Positions 52,271 through 61,026 of a DNA stretch of 64,000 nucleotides are shown in pieces. Origin of the DNA: Prosthecobacter sp. (GTDB lineage: Bacteria > Verrucomicrobiota > Verrucomicrobiia > Verrucomicrobiales > Verrucomicrobiaceae); the NCBI RefSeq assembly GCF_034366625.1, contig NZ_JAXMIH010000006.1:1116001-1180000 (forward strand), in the 5' to 3' direction. Positions within the stretch are counted from its first letter, which is position 1. Each line of letters opens with the position of its first letter. The translations under genes were made by a program, and so were the position numbers. The notes under the pieces are model-generated. The model searched no databases and was not told the DNA's origin. It saw only the letters and a list, made by a program, of their open reading frames with translations.

Positions 52271-52867
52271 TCAGTTGGCCTTCTTTGGTCTGCCGAGCAC
52301 GTCGTCCTTGGTCGTGAGGGCGACGGCGACAACTTGATCAATGAGTTCCTGGCTGATCTTGAGGTCCTTCAGTGTGTTGACGAGATTTTCCGCGATAGCA
52401 TTGAAGTGAACTTCGGTGAGGCCCATGCCTGCGTGGGCCTTGCGCATGTCTTTGCCAGTCCAAGGCAGTGGCCCACCAAACGCGGCGGAGAGAAACTCCT
52501 TCTGTTTCCGGCGCTGCTTGTCCATGCTCACGTCGTCGAAGAAGTGCTTCACGCGGTCATCGGCCAGCACTTTGACGTAGAAGGCTTCCACGGCGGCATC
52601 AATGGCACCTTTGCCGCCGAGCTTCTGATACAGGCTGTCTTCGCGGGCCTTCACCCACTTCGTTTTGCAGGCTTCTTTGGCGAAGGACCATTTTCTTCCT
52701 TCATACTCGGCGGTGATGGCGGGATCGACGGGCTTGCCAGTGACGGGGCAAACGGTGTTCGTGGCGGTTTCGGTAGCGACTGCGGCGGGATCGGCGGCAA
52801 GGGCGGCGTTCACGAGCAGCGTCATCACAGCGGTGATCGTGGCGAGGGAGGAGAGGATGAGTTTCAT
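52271..52867 (-). CDS. Exported YHS-domain / truncated hemoglobin fusion
   Basis: The start at 52867 gives signal peptide MKLILSSLATITAVMTLLVNAALA and 198 residues. Residues 38-68 form a YHS-like metal-binding unit (CPVTGKPVDP...YEGRKWSFAKEACKTKW). From residue 77 on it matches a group I truncated hemoglobin: SLYQKLGGKGAIDAAVEAFYVKV, VKHFFDDVSMDKQRRKQKEFLSAAFGG and MRKAHAGMGLTEVHF, where the His of KAH is the likely proximal heme ligand. Truncated hemoglobins bind O2 and NO. Export and the YHS fusion are unusual. It diverges from the NirK operon, and its promoter carries an NsrR-like palindrome. Confidence 0.85.
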   Translation of the reverse strand: MKLILSSLATITAVMTLLVNAALAADPAAVATETATNTVCPVTGKPVDPAITAEYEGRKWSFAKEACKTKWVKAREDSLYQKLGGKGAIDAAVEAFYVKVLADDRVKHFFDDVSMDKQRRKQKEFLSAAFGGPLPWTGKDMRKAHAGMGLTEVHFNAIAENLVNTLKDLKISQELIDQVVAVALTTKDDVLGRPKKAN

Positions 52868-52889
52868 GGTTGGATTGGAATGAGGCCGA

Positions 52890-52917
52890 TATATAAGATG
52901 CATGGGTGGTGCATCAA
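52890..52917 (-). promoter_or_regulatory. Promoter of YHS-globin gene overlapped by an NsrR-like operator
   Basis: On the minus strand, -35 TTGATG (52917-52912) and -10 TATATA (52895-52890) are 16 bases apart. A 23-base imperfect palindrome at 52895-52917 (AAGATGCAT-GGGTG-GTGCATCAA) covers the -35 box and spacer. This is where a repressor would block RNA polymerase. The half-site ATGCAT matches the NsrR consensus. Confidence 0.6.
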
Positions 52918-52988
52918 TGCGCCGATGCTGTGCTTGGCTGCGCCGATATTGCCGCAGGGAGTGGGGCAATGGACGCTTACAGGAGGCC

Positions 52989-53016
52989 AACATATGCATG
53001 GGTGGTTATGCGTTAA
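52989..53016 (+). promoter_or_regulatory. Second NsrR-like palindrome, for the plus-strand operon
   Basis: The sequence aacatatgcatgggtgg followed by ttatgcgttaa contains ATGCAT and ATGCGT half-sites. The 13-base core atgcatgggtggt is repeated exactly at 52898-52910 and 52994-53006. It lies about 85 bases upstream of the first operon gene. A further half-site (aaagttgcatcaag) follows at about 53015. Confidence 0.5.
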
Positions 53017-53100
53017 AGTTGCATCAAGAATACCACTTCAAGTCTTTTGGAGCTGCATTCATGACCAACCTGAACACAAAATCCATCTGGAGGCGCAGTC

Positions 53101-54471
53101 ATGTCATCAACGGTTTCATCTTCAACGGAAACCCCGATTTGTTATCACTTGGCAGCAGATCGACGGCTGCTTGGCGGTGAGTGTGGGGTGGTTGGTTGCA
53201 CGCATCGGGTGTCAGATCCCGCCGCCTTAAGCCCGGACATGCCGCCTTGCCTGATGGGACAGCAGCACCACACGGTGATCAGCATGGGAAAGGTGAAGAG
53301 GCTGGCGATCATGGTGACACCGCAGGGCGGCGGTGATTTCAAAGACGAGGCCTGGGAGGCGGTGTCCACGATTCGCGCGATCCTGCGGCAGCAGGACGAG
53401 CCGATGGCCGTGACGATGCAGACCGTGTTTGTGCGCGACCGTGAGGATGTGGCGACTGCCGAGCTGCTGTTCGAGGCGTGCTACGGCGAGAAGATGCCGC
53501 TGACGCTGTTCGTGGTGCAGCCGCCGTGTGACGGACGCGGGCTGGCAATTGAGGCCTGGGCGGTGAGCACGAGCACGGCAAAGGTGGAGTATCACAACGA
53601 GCATCTCGTCACGGTGAGCTACGATGACATGCGCTGGATTTACGCGTCGGGCGGCTCTCTGCATCGGGAGGGGCGCACCGCCTACGACCAGTCGCTGGAG
53701 GCTTTTGAAAGCATGAAGCGGGCGTTGGCGGAGGGCGGAGCCTCTTTTGAGGACGTGGTGCGCGTGTGGCTTTACCAAGGCTGCATTACCGAGGAGGTGG
53801 ATGGCGTGGAACGCTACCGGGAACTGAACCGTGCGCGGACGGACTTCTTCGCGAACATTGCCTTCGATCACCGGCCCATCCCGGTGGGGCACAATGGACA
53901 CGCGATTTACCCGGCGAGCACGGGCATCGGCACACGCTGTCACGGCCTGATCACGGCCTGCATGGCTTTGCAAACCGAGCGAAAAGACGTGGCGTTGCTG
54001 CCCCTGGAGAATCCGCTGCAAACCTCAGCTTTTGAATATCCCAAAGAGTATTCCGCGAAGAGTCCGAAGTTTGCGCGGGCGATGGCAGTGCGCATGGGCG
54101 ACCATGTGACGACATGGATCTCCGGCACGGCGAGCATCGTGAACGCAGAAACGGTTCACATCGGTGACATCGAGAAGCAGACCGAGCAAACCCTGACAAA
54201 CATCGAACGGTTGATCGACGCGCAGAATTTCGCGCGGCTCGGCTGGGCGGACGCCGGTGCGACCTTGGACGATCTGGCGAAGATCCACGTCTATGTGAAG
54301 CACGCGGAGGACTATGAGAAGTGCCGCGCTGTGTGCGAGCGACGGCTCGGGCGCATCCCCGCGATCTACGCGCAGGCGGATGTGTGCAGGCCTGATTTGC
54401 TCGTCGAAATCGAGGGCGTGGCGTTTTCGCATCTCCGCAAACCAGCCCACTTTCCTGGAGGTGATTTATGA
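53101..54471 (+). CDS. RidA/chorismatase-like protein
   Basis: The ATG at 53101 has a good ribosome-binding site (GGAGG at 53089-53093, 7-base spacing), which decides the start. The product has 456 residues without a signal peptide. It looks like two YjgF/RidA-type modules: YDQSLEAFESMKRALAEGGASFEDVVRVWLYQGCI in the middle and TLDDLAKIHVYVKHAEDYEKCRAVCERRLGRIPAIYAQADVCRPDLLVEIEGVA at the end. The latter is the classic RidA ending. The size and tandem layout are like chorismatases (FkbO/Hyg5 family), although the active-site residues cannot be confirmed here. First gene of the NirK operon; its stop overlaps the next start (ATGA). Confidence 0.75.
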   Translation: MSSTVSSSTETPICYHLAADRRLLGGECGVVGCTHRVSDPAALSPDMPPCLMGQQHHTVISMGKVKRLAIMVTPQGGGDFKDEAWEAVSTIRAILRQQDEPMAVTMQTVFVRDREDVATAELLFEACYGEKMPLTLFVVQPPCDGRGLAIEAWAVSTSTAKVEYHNEHLVTVSYDDMRWIYASGGSLHREGRTAYDQSLEAFESMKRALAEGGASFEDVVRVWLYQGCITEEVDGVERYRELNRARTDFFANIAFDHRPIPVGHNGHAIYPASTGIGTRCHGLITACMALQTERKDVALLPLENPLQTSAFEYPKEYSAKSPKFARAMAVRMGDHVTTWISGTASIVNAETVHIGDIEKQTEQTLTNIERLIDAQNFARLGWADAGATLDDLAKIHVYVKHAEDYEKCRAVCERRLGRIPAIYAQADVCRPDLLVEIEGVAFSHLRKPAHFPGGDL

Positions 54472-56048
54472 GCCTCTGCCGTCTGATCATCTTGCTGATG
54501 CCGCTGGCAGTTTCGCCTGCGGCGCATCCCGTGTTTGAAGCTGGCCCGGTTCAAGTGCGTGCCGGAGCCAAATTGAAATCAAGCGAGCGCGTGGACGAGC
54601 TGGTCTTTAGTCGCCAGGACGAACTGGGCATCAAACGCGCCCATCTCTGCTCGGACGCGGTGTTTGTGCGCCGCGCCTTTCTGGCCGTGATCGGCACGCT
54701 GCCGACGGAGGCGGAAGCGCGGGGCTTTGTGGCGGCCAAGGAACCGGACAAACGTGCGAAACTCATCGAGATCCTCATCCAACGGCCTGAGTTCACGGAT
54801 TTCTGGGCGATGAAGTGGGGTGATGTGCTGCGCGTGAAGGCGGAGTTTCCCATCAAGCTGTGGCCGAATGCGGTGCAGGCCTACCACCGCTGGATTCACA
54901 CGAGCGTGCGTGAAAACAAGCCTCTGCACATCTTCACGCGGCAACTATTGCTCGCGAACGGCAGCAACTTCCGCGAGGGCGAGGTGAATTTTTACCGCGC
55001 CATGCAGGATCGCAGCCCGCAGGGCGTCGCAGCGACGGTGGCGCTGAGCTTCATGGGTGAGCGTGCCGACAAATGGCCGAAAAAGAAGCTGGACGCGATG
55101 GCAGGCTTCTTTTCACAAGTGGCCTACAAATCGACGGCAGAATGGAAGGAGGAGATCGTCTATTTCGACCCTACGGCAGACAAGGACGGCATCACGAAGC
55201 ACGCCATATTCCCGGACGGCACGCCCGCCGGAATCAAGGCGGGCCTGGATGATCCACGGGTGGTTTTTTGCGAGTGGCTGCTGCGACCGGAGAACCCTTG
55301 GTTCTGCCGGAGTATGGCGAACCGCATCTGGTCGTGGCTGATGGGACGGGGCATCGTGCATGAGCCGGATGACTTCCGTGCGGACAATCCGCCATCGAAT
55401 CCGGCACTGCTGTTTTTTTTGGAAAAGGAGTTCGCTGCCTCGAAGTGCGACATGCGGCATCTCTTCCGCGTCATCCTCAATTCGCAGACCTTCCAGCTTT
55501 CCTCGATTCCGGCGCAGGATACGCCGGAAGCTGCGGCGCAGTTTGCGCATTACCCCATGCGGAGGCTGGAGGCGGAGGTGCTCGTGGATGCGCTGAATCA
55601 GATCACCGCGACGAAGGAAACCTACAGCAGCCCGATCCCCGAGCCGTTTACGTTCATACCGGAGAACGTACGCGGCATCGCTCTCGCGGACGGCAGCATC
55701 ACGAGCACGTTTTTGGAGCTGTTTGGCCGCCCGCCTCGCGACACCGGCTTTGAGTCAGAGCGCAATCTGAGCACGAGCCCCGCACAGCGGCTGCATCTGC
55801 TGAACTCCAGCCATGTGCTCGGTAAAATCAAAGCCTGCCCGCTGGTGGCGGATGCGGATGCCGGGGACCACGATCTGAACAAACTGGCCGACAAAATCTA
55901 TCTCACGCTACTCTCACGCACGCCCACGGCGGATGAGATCACCGCGTTGAAGGCGCACATGACCTCCAGCTACTCCAGCGGTCGTGAACTGGCCGCTGAC
56001 ATCGTCTGGGCGCTGATCAATCAGCCCGAATTCTATTTCAATCACTGA
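54468..56048 (+). CDS. DUF1549/DUF1553 protein without heme domain
   Basis: A 526-residue exported protein (MSLCRLIILLMPLAVSPAAH). DUF1549 lies at about residues 40-230 (FVRRAFLAVIGTLPTEAEARGFVAA...FWAMKWGDVLRVKAEFP) and DUF1553 at 285-520 (FCRSMANRIWSWLMGRGIVHEPDDFRADNPPSNPALLFFLEKEF... and ALINQPEFYFNH). Unlike the protein at 36785 it has no N-terminal CxxCH domain. A GGAGG ribosome-binding site sits at 54457-54461. The ATGA overlap with the previous gene shows translational coupling. The partner DUF1501 gene follows after 20 bases. Molecular function unknown. Confidence 0.88.
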   Translation: MSLCRLIILLMPLAVSPAAHPVFEAGPVQVRAGAKLKSSERVDELVFSRQDELGIKRAHLCSDAVFVRRAFLAVIGTLPTEAEARGFVAAKEPDKRAKLIEILIQRPEFTDFWAMKWGDVLRVKAEFPIKLWPNAVQAYHRWIHTSVRENKPLHIFTRQLLLANGSNFREGEVNFYRAMQDRSPQGVAATVALSFMGERADKWPKKKLDAMAGFFSQVAYKSTAEWKEEIVYFDPTADKDGITKHAIFPDGTPAGIKAGLDDPRVVFCEWLLRPENPWFCRSMANRIWSWLMGRGIVHEPDDFRADNPPSNPALLFFLEKEFAASKCDMRHLFRVILNSQTFQLSSIPAQDTPEAAAQFAHYPMRRLEAEVLVDALNQITATKETYSSPIPEPFTFIPENVRGIALADGSITSTFLELFGRPPRDTGFESERNLSTSPAQRLHLLNSSHVLGKIKACPLVADADAGDHDLNKLADKIYLTLLSRTPTADEITALKAHMTSSYSSGRELAADIVWALINQPEFYFNH

Positions 56049-56068
56049 ACCTCAACCCAACTCATCCC

Positions 56069-57460
56069 ATGAACTCCTTCCTGCCACCCAATGACATGGC
56101 ACGCGATGTCGTGCGGCTTGCCCAAAACATGGGCGGTATTCCCTTTTCCCGACGCGAGGCACTGCGGCGCTGCGTCTATGGCTCCGCCGGATTGCTGCTG
56201 CTGGAACCCATCAGCATTAGCGCCGCTCCGCGTGCTGCCGCCATCGCCACGGAGGGAAAGGCGAAGTCGGTGATTCAAATCTGGCTATGGGGCGGCCCAT
56301 GCCACATCGACACCTTTGATCCGAAACCTGAAGCGGGACGCGACTACACGGGTGCGCTGGATCAAACGCTCGAAACAAACGTCAGCGGCATGCGCATCGG
56401 CCAGTTGCTGCCGCAGCTCGCGAAGAACGCGGACAAATACTCGCTCATCCGCAGCATGACGCATGGAAACAACGGCCACGAAACTGCCTCCTACCTCGTG
56501 CAGACTGGCCGCGCCTCCGAGCGCGATGTGTTTCCTGGTCTGGGTGCCGTGGTGAGCTACTTCAAAGGCTATGACGCTGGTTATAAAGGACTGATCCCGC
56601 CCTATGTCGTGCTCACCCAGCCGCAGGGTCGCTTCTCCGAGGCTGGCTTTCTTGGCCCGCGCTACAAGCCTTTCGCCACCGGTGGCGATCCAGCGCGTCA
56701 GCCCTTTGCTGTCGAAGGAATCGTCACGCCAGGCATCACGGAGGAGCATCAAAAGGAGCGGCGCAAACTCCTTGGCAGCCTCAACACGCTCGGTGGTGCG
56801 CTGCCGGGGAATGCGACACTGAAAACGGTCGTGGATTCCGAACAGCAGGCGTACGAACTCATTTTGGGCGACGCCGGCAAGCTCTTTGATCTCAGTCAGG
56901 AGAAGGATGAAATGCGTGACCGCTATGGTCGCAGCACCTTCGGGCAGAGTTGCCTCATGGCACGGCGTCTCGTCGAAAAAGGCGTTCCCTTCATCACCAT
57001 CAACTACCAAGGCTGGGACACGCACAAGCAGCACTTCCAGATCATGAACCGCAAGCTGCCGGAGCTCGATCAGGGGCTCGCCGCGCTGCTGGCGGACCTT
57101 TCCGAGCACGGCCTGCTCGAAAGCACCATCGTCTGGTGTACGGGCGAGTTCGGCCGCACGCCGAAAGTGGCCAACGAGTCGCCGTGGAACGGTGGCAGGC
57201 ATCATTTTGGCAAAGTTTTCTCCAGCCTGCTCGCGGGCGGCGGATTCAAAGGTGGCCAGGTGCTCGGCAAGTCGAACGCCACGGGCGAGGAGGTCGCGGA
57301 TCGCCCTGTGTATCCGGCGGATGTCATCGGCAGCATCTACGGCCAGCTCGGCATTCCGGCGGATGCACCGCTGCCACATCCACAAGGCACGCCGACCTTT
57401 GTCGTGCCCGGCAAGGACGAGAAAGTGCCCATGGGCGGCCTGTTGAAGGAACTCATTTAA
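56069..57460 (+). CDS. DUF1501 protein (NirK operon)
   Basis: A 463-residue protein with a Tat-like leader (FSRREALRRCVYGSAGLLLLEP near residue 27) and DUF1501 motifs: VIQIWLWGGPCHIDTFDPKPEAG, RSMTHGNNGHETASYLVQTGRA, and TIVWCTGEFGRTPKVA with GRHHFGKVFSSLLAGGGFKGG. It pairs with the DUF1549/DUF1553 protein upstream. It is diverged from the other DUF1501 protein (35401), so it is not a recent duplicate. Confidence 0.88.
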   Translation: MNSFLPPNDMARDVVRLAQNMGGIPFSRREALRRCVYGSAGLLLLEPISISAAPRAAAIATEGKAKSVIQIWLWGGPCHIDTFDPKPEAGRDYTGALDQTLETNVSGMRIGQLLPQLAKNADKYSLIRSMTHGNNGHETASYLVQTGRASERDVFPGLGAVVSYFKGYDAGYKGLIPPYVVLTQPQGRFSEAGFLGPRYKPFATGGDPARQPFAVEGIVTPGITEEHQKERRKLLGSLNTLGGALPGNATLKTVVDSEQQAYELILGDAGKLFDLSQEKDEMRDRYGRSTFGQSCLMARRLVEKGVPFITINYQGWDTHKQHFQIMNRKLPELDQGLAALLADLSEHGLLESTIVWCTGEFGRTPKVANESPWNGGRHHFGKVFSSLLAGGGFKGGQVLGKSNATGEEVADRPVYPADVIGSIYGQLGIPADAPLPHPQGTPTFVVPGKDEKVPMGGLLKELI

Positions 57461-57476
57461 CCACTGCCACACCACC

Positions 57477-59459
57477 ATGAAACTCCGTGCCTCCTTGTTT
57501 TGTCTGTGCGGTCTCGCGGTGACGGTTCCGAGCCTGGCGCAGCCAGCGCCGCGCATTGGTTTTGTGTATCCAGCGGGCGGGCAGATCAGCACGACATTTG
57601 AGGTCATCGTCGGCGGACAGTATCTTGATGAAGAATCACAGGTCATTGTCTCCGGCGAGGGCATCACTGCCAAAGTGCTCGAACACGACAAAATACCACC
57701 CGCTCAAGTCGTGGATGATTACCGGGACCGCCTGCGTGAGGTGCAGGGCAAACTGCGCGAGCTGAAACGCGGCGACAAATTGCCCGCCGACCAGGTTTTG
57801 CCCACCATTCGTCGTCTGCTGCGCGAAGCCGACCTCACGGAGAAAAACCTGCGTCTCATGGCCGAGTATGACCGCCGTCGCAACGATCCCAAGCAGCAGC
57901 TCAACAACCAGATCGGTGAAAGCGTGCGTGTGAAAATCACTGTGGCCGAGGCAGCCACGCCCGGCATCCGTCATCTGCGCGTGCAGACACCTTCTGGTCT
58001 CAGCAATCCGATGCGCTTCGTCGTCGGCCAGCTTCCCGAGGTCCGTGAAGCAGAGCCGCCGCGCGAGTTTGATCTGGAGCACTATCGCGGCGGCATGGAT
58101 GCGGTGAAGCAGCAGCAGAAACTCGTCACCCCGCCCGTCAATCTGCCCGTCACACTCAATGGCCGCATCATGCCGGGAGAGGTGGATGAATTCACCTTCA
58201 AGGCGAGCAAAGGCCAGCAGGTCGTGCTCGCCATGCATGCTCGCAGTTTGATTCCCTATCTCGCGGATGCGGTGCCCGGCTGGTTTCAGTCCATCGTCTC
58301 GCTGCATAACGAAGAAGGCTATGAGGTGGCCTACTCCGACGGTTACCGCTTCGATCCAGACCCCGTGCTGTTCTACAAAATCCCGGCGGATGGTCTCTAC
58401 CGCATCCGCGTGCATGATTCGATCTACCGTGGGCGCGATGACTTCGTGTACCGCATCACCGTGGGTGAGCTGCCCTTCCTCACCGGCATTTCACCACTCG
58501 GCGCGACCGCAGGCGAAAACATCGAGATCACCTTCCAGGGCGGCAATCTCGGCACCGAGTTCAAGCAGAAGTATGAAGCGCCGCAGCAAGCCGGCATCAT
58601 CCTGCTGCATTCAACCGTCGGCGGCCTGCGCTCGAACTCGATTCCTTTTCACATCGACACCGTGCCGCAGGAGCGTGAACGCGAGCCCAATGCGAGCCTC
58701 GGTTCCGCGCAGGAGCTGAAACCGCCGGTCATCGTGAATGGACGCATTGAGGTGCCTGGCGACGCCGATTTCTACCGCGTCAAAGGCCGTGGAAATCACG
58801 AGATGATCTTCGAGATCTTTGCGCGTCGTCTGGGTTCGCCTGTGGATGCCAGTCTGACGGTCTTTGACAACGACGGCAACCAGATCGCCTTCAACGACGA
58901 TCATGAAGACCTCGCTTCCGGCCTCACCACGCACCATGCCGACTCACGCATCAGTGTGAAGCTCCCGGCGGATGGTCAGGCCTTCGTGCGCGTGACCGAC
59001 ACGCAGGGGCAGAGCGGCATCACCAACGCCTACCAGCTCAAAGTGCATGTCGCGGAGCCGTCATTCTCGCTGCGTGTCACGCCCTCCTCTCTCAATGCGA
59101 GACCGGGTGGCAGCGCGAAGCTCACCGTGCATGCGCTGCGCAGCGGCGGATTCACCGGCCCCATTACTTTGAAACTCAAAAACGCGCCTGCGGGATTCGA
59201 GGTCAAAAATGCTGTCGTGCCTGCCGACAAGGACTTGGCCGACATTGCCATCGCTGTCCCTTCCACTGGTGAAACCGAAAAGCCTGTCACCCTCATGCTG
59301 GAAGGCACCGCCGAGGACGGCGCCAGGACGATCACCGCCGACGCCGTGCCCGCCGAGGACATGATGCAGGCCTTTATCTACCGCCACTTGGTGCCAGTGG
59401 ACTCATTGCTTGTCGATGTGCGCACGCCACCGCCACCGCCGGTCAAACCCACGCCTTAA
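57477..59459 (+). CDS. Exported protein with PPC-type beta domains
   Basis: A 660-residue exported protein (signal MKLRASLFCLCGLAVTVPSLAQ). It has an N-terminal IPT-like strand set (GFVYPAGGQISTTFEVIVGGQYL), a helical insert (RDRLREVQGKLRELKRGDKLPADQ) and two pre-peptidase C-terminal (PPC) like domains: NGRIMPGEVDEFTFKASKGQQVVLAMHARSL and NGRIEVPGDADFYRVKGRGNHEMIFEIFARRL. An Ig-like C-terminal region follows. It ends in a Pro-rich tail (RTPPPPPVKPTP). It is probably a structural or binding partner of the DUF1501/DUF1549 proteins, 16 bases downstream of DUF1501. Confidence 0.82.
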   Translation: MKLRASLFCLCGLAVTVPSLAQPAPRIGFVYPAGGQISTTFEVIVGGQYLDEESQVIVSGEGITAKVLEHDKIPPAQVVDDYRDRLREVQGKLRELKRGDKLPADQVLPTIRRLLREADLTEKNLRLMAEYDRRRNDPKQQLNNQIGESVRVKITVAEAATPGIRHLRVQTPSGLSNPMRFVVGQLPEVREAEPPREFDLEHYRGGMDAVKQQQKLVTPPVNLPVTLNGRIMPGEVDEFTFKASKGQQVVLAMHARSLIPYLADAVPGWFQSIVSLHNEEGYEVAYSDGYRFDPDPVLFYKIPADGLYRIRVHDSIYRGRDDFVYRITVGELPFLTGISPLGATAGENIEITFQGGNLGTEFKQKYEAPQQAGIILLHSTVGGLRSNSIPFHIDTVPQEREREPNASLGSAQELKPPVIVNGRIEVPGDADFYRVKGRGNHEMIFEIFARRLGSPVDASLTVFDNDGNQIAFNDDHEDLASGLTTHHADSRISVKLPADGQAFVRVTDTQGQSGITNAYQLKVHVAEPSFSLRVTPSSLNARPGGSAKLTVHALRSGGFTGPITLKLKNAPAGFEVKNAVVPADKDLADIAIAVPSTGETEKPVTLMLEGTAEDGARTITADAVPAEDMMQAFIYRHLVPVDSLLVDVRTPPPPPVKPTP

Positions 59460-59467
59460 AACTCCCC

Positions 59468-60448
59468 ATGTCCAACCCCACCTGCACCGACTGGCTCTCC
59501 CACCGCTCTGAAATCCGCGTGCTCGACTGCACCATCCGCGACGGAGGATTGATGAACAATCATCAGTTCGAGGACCGCGTCGTGAAGGACGTTTATGAAG
59601 CCTGCGTCGCCGCAGGCATTGATTACATGGAGATCGGCTACCGGGCCTCGCGGAAGAACATCAAGCTCGGCGAGCACGGCTGCTGGAAATACTGCCAGGA
59701 GGAGGACATCCGTCGCATCGTCGGAGACAACGCCACCGCGCTAAAACTCTCCATCATGGCCGACGCGGGCAAATGCGACTACCGCGAGGACATTCCATCC
59801 AAGAAGGACAGCGTCATCGATCTCGTCCGCGTCGCTTGTTACGTCCATCAGGTGCCGATGGCGCTCGACATGCTCAAAGACGCCCGTGACAAAGGTTACG
59901 AAACCACCGTGAACCTCATGGCCGTCACCACCGTGGGCGACTGCGAGCTCGACGCCGCGCTCGAACTGCTCGCCACCTCCGAGGCGCAGGCCATTTACGT
60001 CGTGGACAGCTTTGGAGCGCTCTATCCGCAGCAAACACGCCGGCTCGTGCAGAAATATCTCCAGCACGCCAAAGCAGGCGGCATGGAGGTCGGCATCCAC
60101 GCCCACAACAACCTCCAGCTTGCCTACGCCAACACCATCGAGGCCATCGCCCTCGGCGCGAACTACCTTGACGCCACCATGGCCGGACTCGGGCGTGGCG
60201 CGGGCAACTGCCCCATGGAGCTGCTCCTCGGCCTGCTGCGCAATCCGCGCTACAAACTGCGCCCCGTGCTTGAATGCGTCGATCAGACCATCGAGCCGTT
60301 GCGCAAAGATCTCGGCTGGGGCTTCGACCTGCCCTACATGCTCACCGGCCTGTTCAACCAGCACCCCCGCGCCGCCATCAAATTCAACGCCGTCCCTGAA
60401 CGCGGGAATATTGGCGGCTTCTACGAAGCCATCTGCGACGCGCATTGA
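59468..60448 (+). CDS. DRE-TIM metallolyase (HMG-CoA-lyase/4-hydroxy-2-oxovalerate-aldolase-like)
   Basis: A 326-residue cytoplasmic protein. The DRE-TIM motif appears as RVLDCTIRDGGLMNNHQF (Asp metal ligand, Arg), and the second ligand pair as GIHAHNNLQLAYAN (H-x-H). Residues 190-275 contain the glycine-rich GLGRGAGNCPMELLL loop. These features fit an aldolase or lyase of the HOA/HMGL group. Carboxylate substrates are typical, but the exact substrate is unknown. It lies 8 bases after the PPC gene; its role beside NirK is not obvious. Confidence 0.85.
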   Translation: MSNPTCTDWLSHRSEIRVLDCTIRDGGLMNNHQFEDRVVKDVYEACVAAGIDYMEIGYRASRKNIKLGEHGCWKYCQEEDIRRIVGDNATALKLSIMADAGKCDYREDIPSKKDSVIDLVRVACYVHQVPMALDMLKDARDKGYETTVNLMAVTTVGDCELDAALELLATSEAQAIYVVDSFGALYPQQTRRLVQKYLQHAKAGGMEVGIHAHNNLQLAYANTIEAIALGANYLDATMAGLGRGAGNCPMELLLGLLRNPRYKLRPVLECVDQTIEPLRKDLGWGFDLPYMLTGLFNQHPRAAIKFNAVPERGNIGGFYEAICDAH

Positions 60449-60522
60449 GCCAGCAGCACCACCACACCCATCCCAATCCTTGCGCACTCGTCGCCAGCAT
60501 GGGCGGAGCATCCGCGAACCTA

Positions 60523-60545
60523 AAGTTGCATAGTCGATGCATGTT
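60523..60545 (+). promoter_or_regulatory. NsrR-like palindrome at the start of the globin gene
   Basis: A 23-base imperfect palindrome (AAGTTGCAT-AGTCG-ATGCATGTT) matches the operator in front of the YHS-globin gene in half-site and spacing. It overlaps the ATG at 60541, or lies just inside the gene if the ATG at 60499 is used. Confidence 0.45.
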
Positions 60546-61026
60546 TACAGCCAATCCAGACCCCAACCCCGACCTGTTAGGCCGCGCGGAGATCGAAACG
60601 CTGGTGAACACGTTCTACAAACGCGTCCGCAGTGACGAAGTGCTCGGCTTCATCTTCGACAAGGTCGCGCAGACGAACTGGGAGACCCATTTGCCGAAGA
60701 TGTATGCATTTTGGGAGACGGTGATGTTTCGCAGCGGTGGATTCACCGGCAATCCCATCGCTGCTCATGCAAAACTGGTGCCACTCACCAACATGGGCCG
60801 CCCGCAGTTCGACCGCTGGCTCATGCTCTTCCGCAGCACCGTGGATGATCTCTTCAGCGGCGAGCATGCCGAGCACATCAAGAACTGCGCCGAAGACATG
60901 GCGAACGTGATCCACGCCCGCATCAACCATGTGCCGGATGCCCGCTTCGATCCTGCCAACCTCACTCCCGAGCAGCGCGAGCGCTACGACCGCTACAAAT
61001 CCAAACCACAACCAGCCACACCATGA
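60541..61026 (+). CDS. Truncated hemoglobin, group III-like
   Basis: I start at the ATG at 60541 ([10 protein letters not shown]), giving 161 residues; an in-frame ATG at 60499 would add 14 residues. The sequence [59 protein letters not shown] fits group III truncated hemoglobins, with heme-pocket Phe/Tyr and His. The C-terminal helix ([15 protein letters not shown]) is Pro-rich. Such globins bind O2 or NO in the cytoplasm; next to NirK an NO-detoxifying role is likely. Its stop overlaps the start of nirK by four bases (ATGA). Confidence 0.85.
   Translation: MFTANPDPNPDLLGRAEIETLVNTFYKRVRSDEVLGFIFDKVAQTNWETHLPKMYAFWETVMFRSGGFTGNPIAAHAKLVPLTNMGRPQFDRWLMLFRSTVDDLFSGEHAEHIKNCAEDMANVIHARINHVPDARFDPANLTPEQRERYDRYKSKPQPATP

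Noticed and set aside
52902-53180. Small frames in the divergent region as leader peptides
   Set aside because: No ribosome-binding site comparable to GGAGG at 53089, and they overlap the operators; the region is better explained as regulatory.
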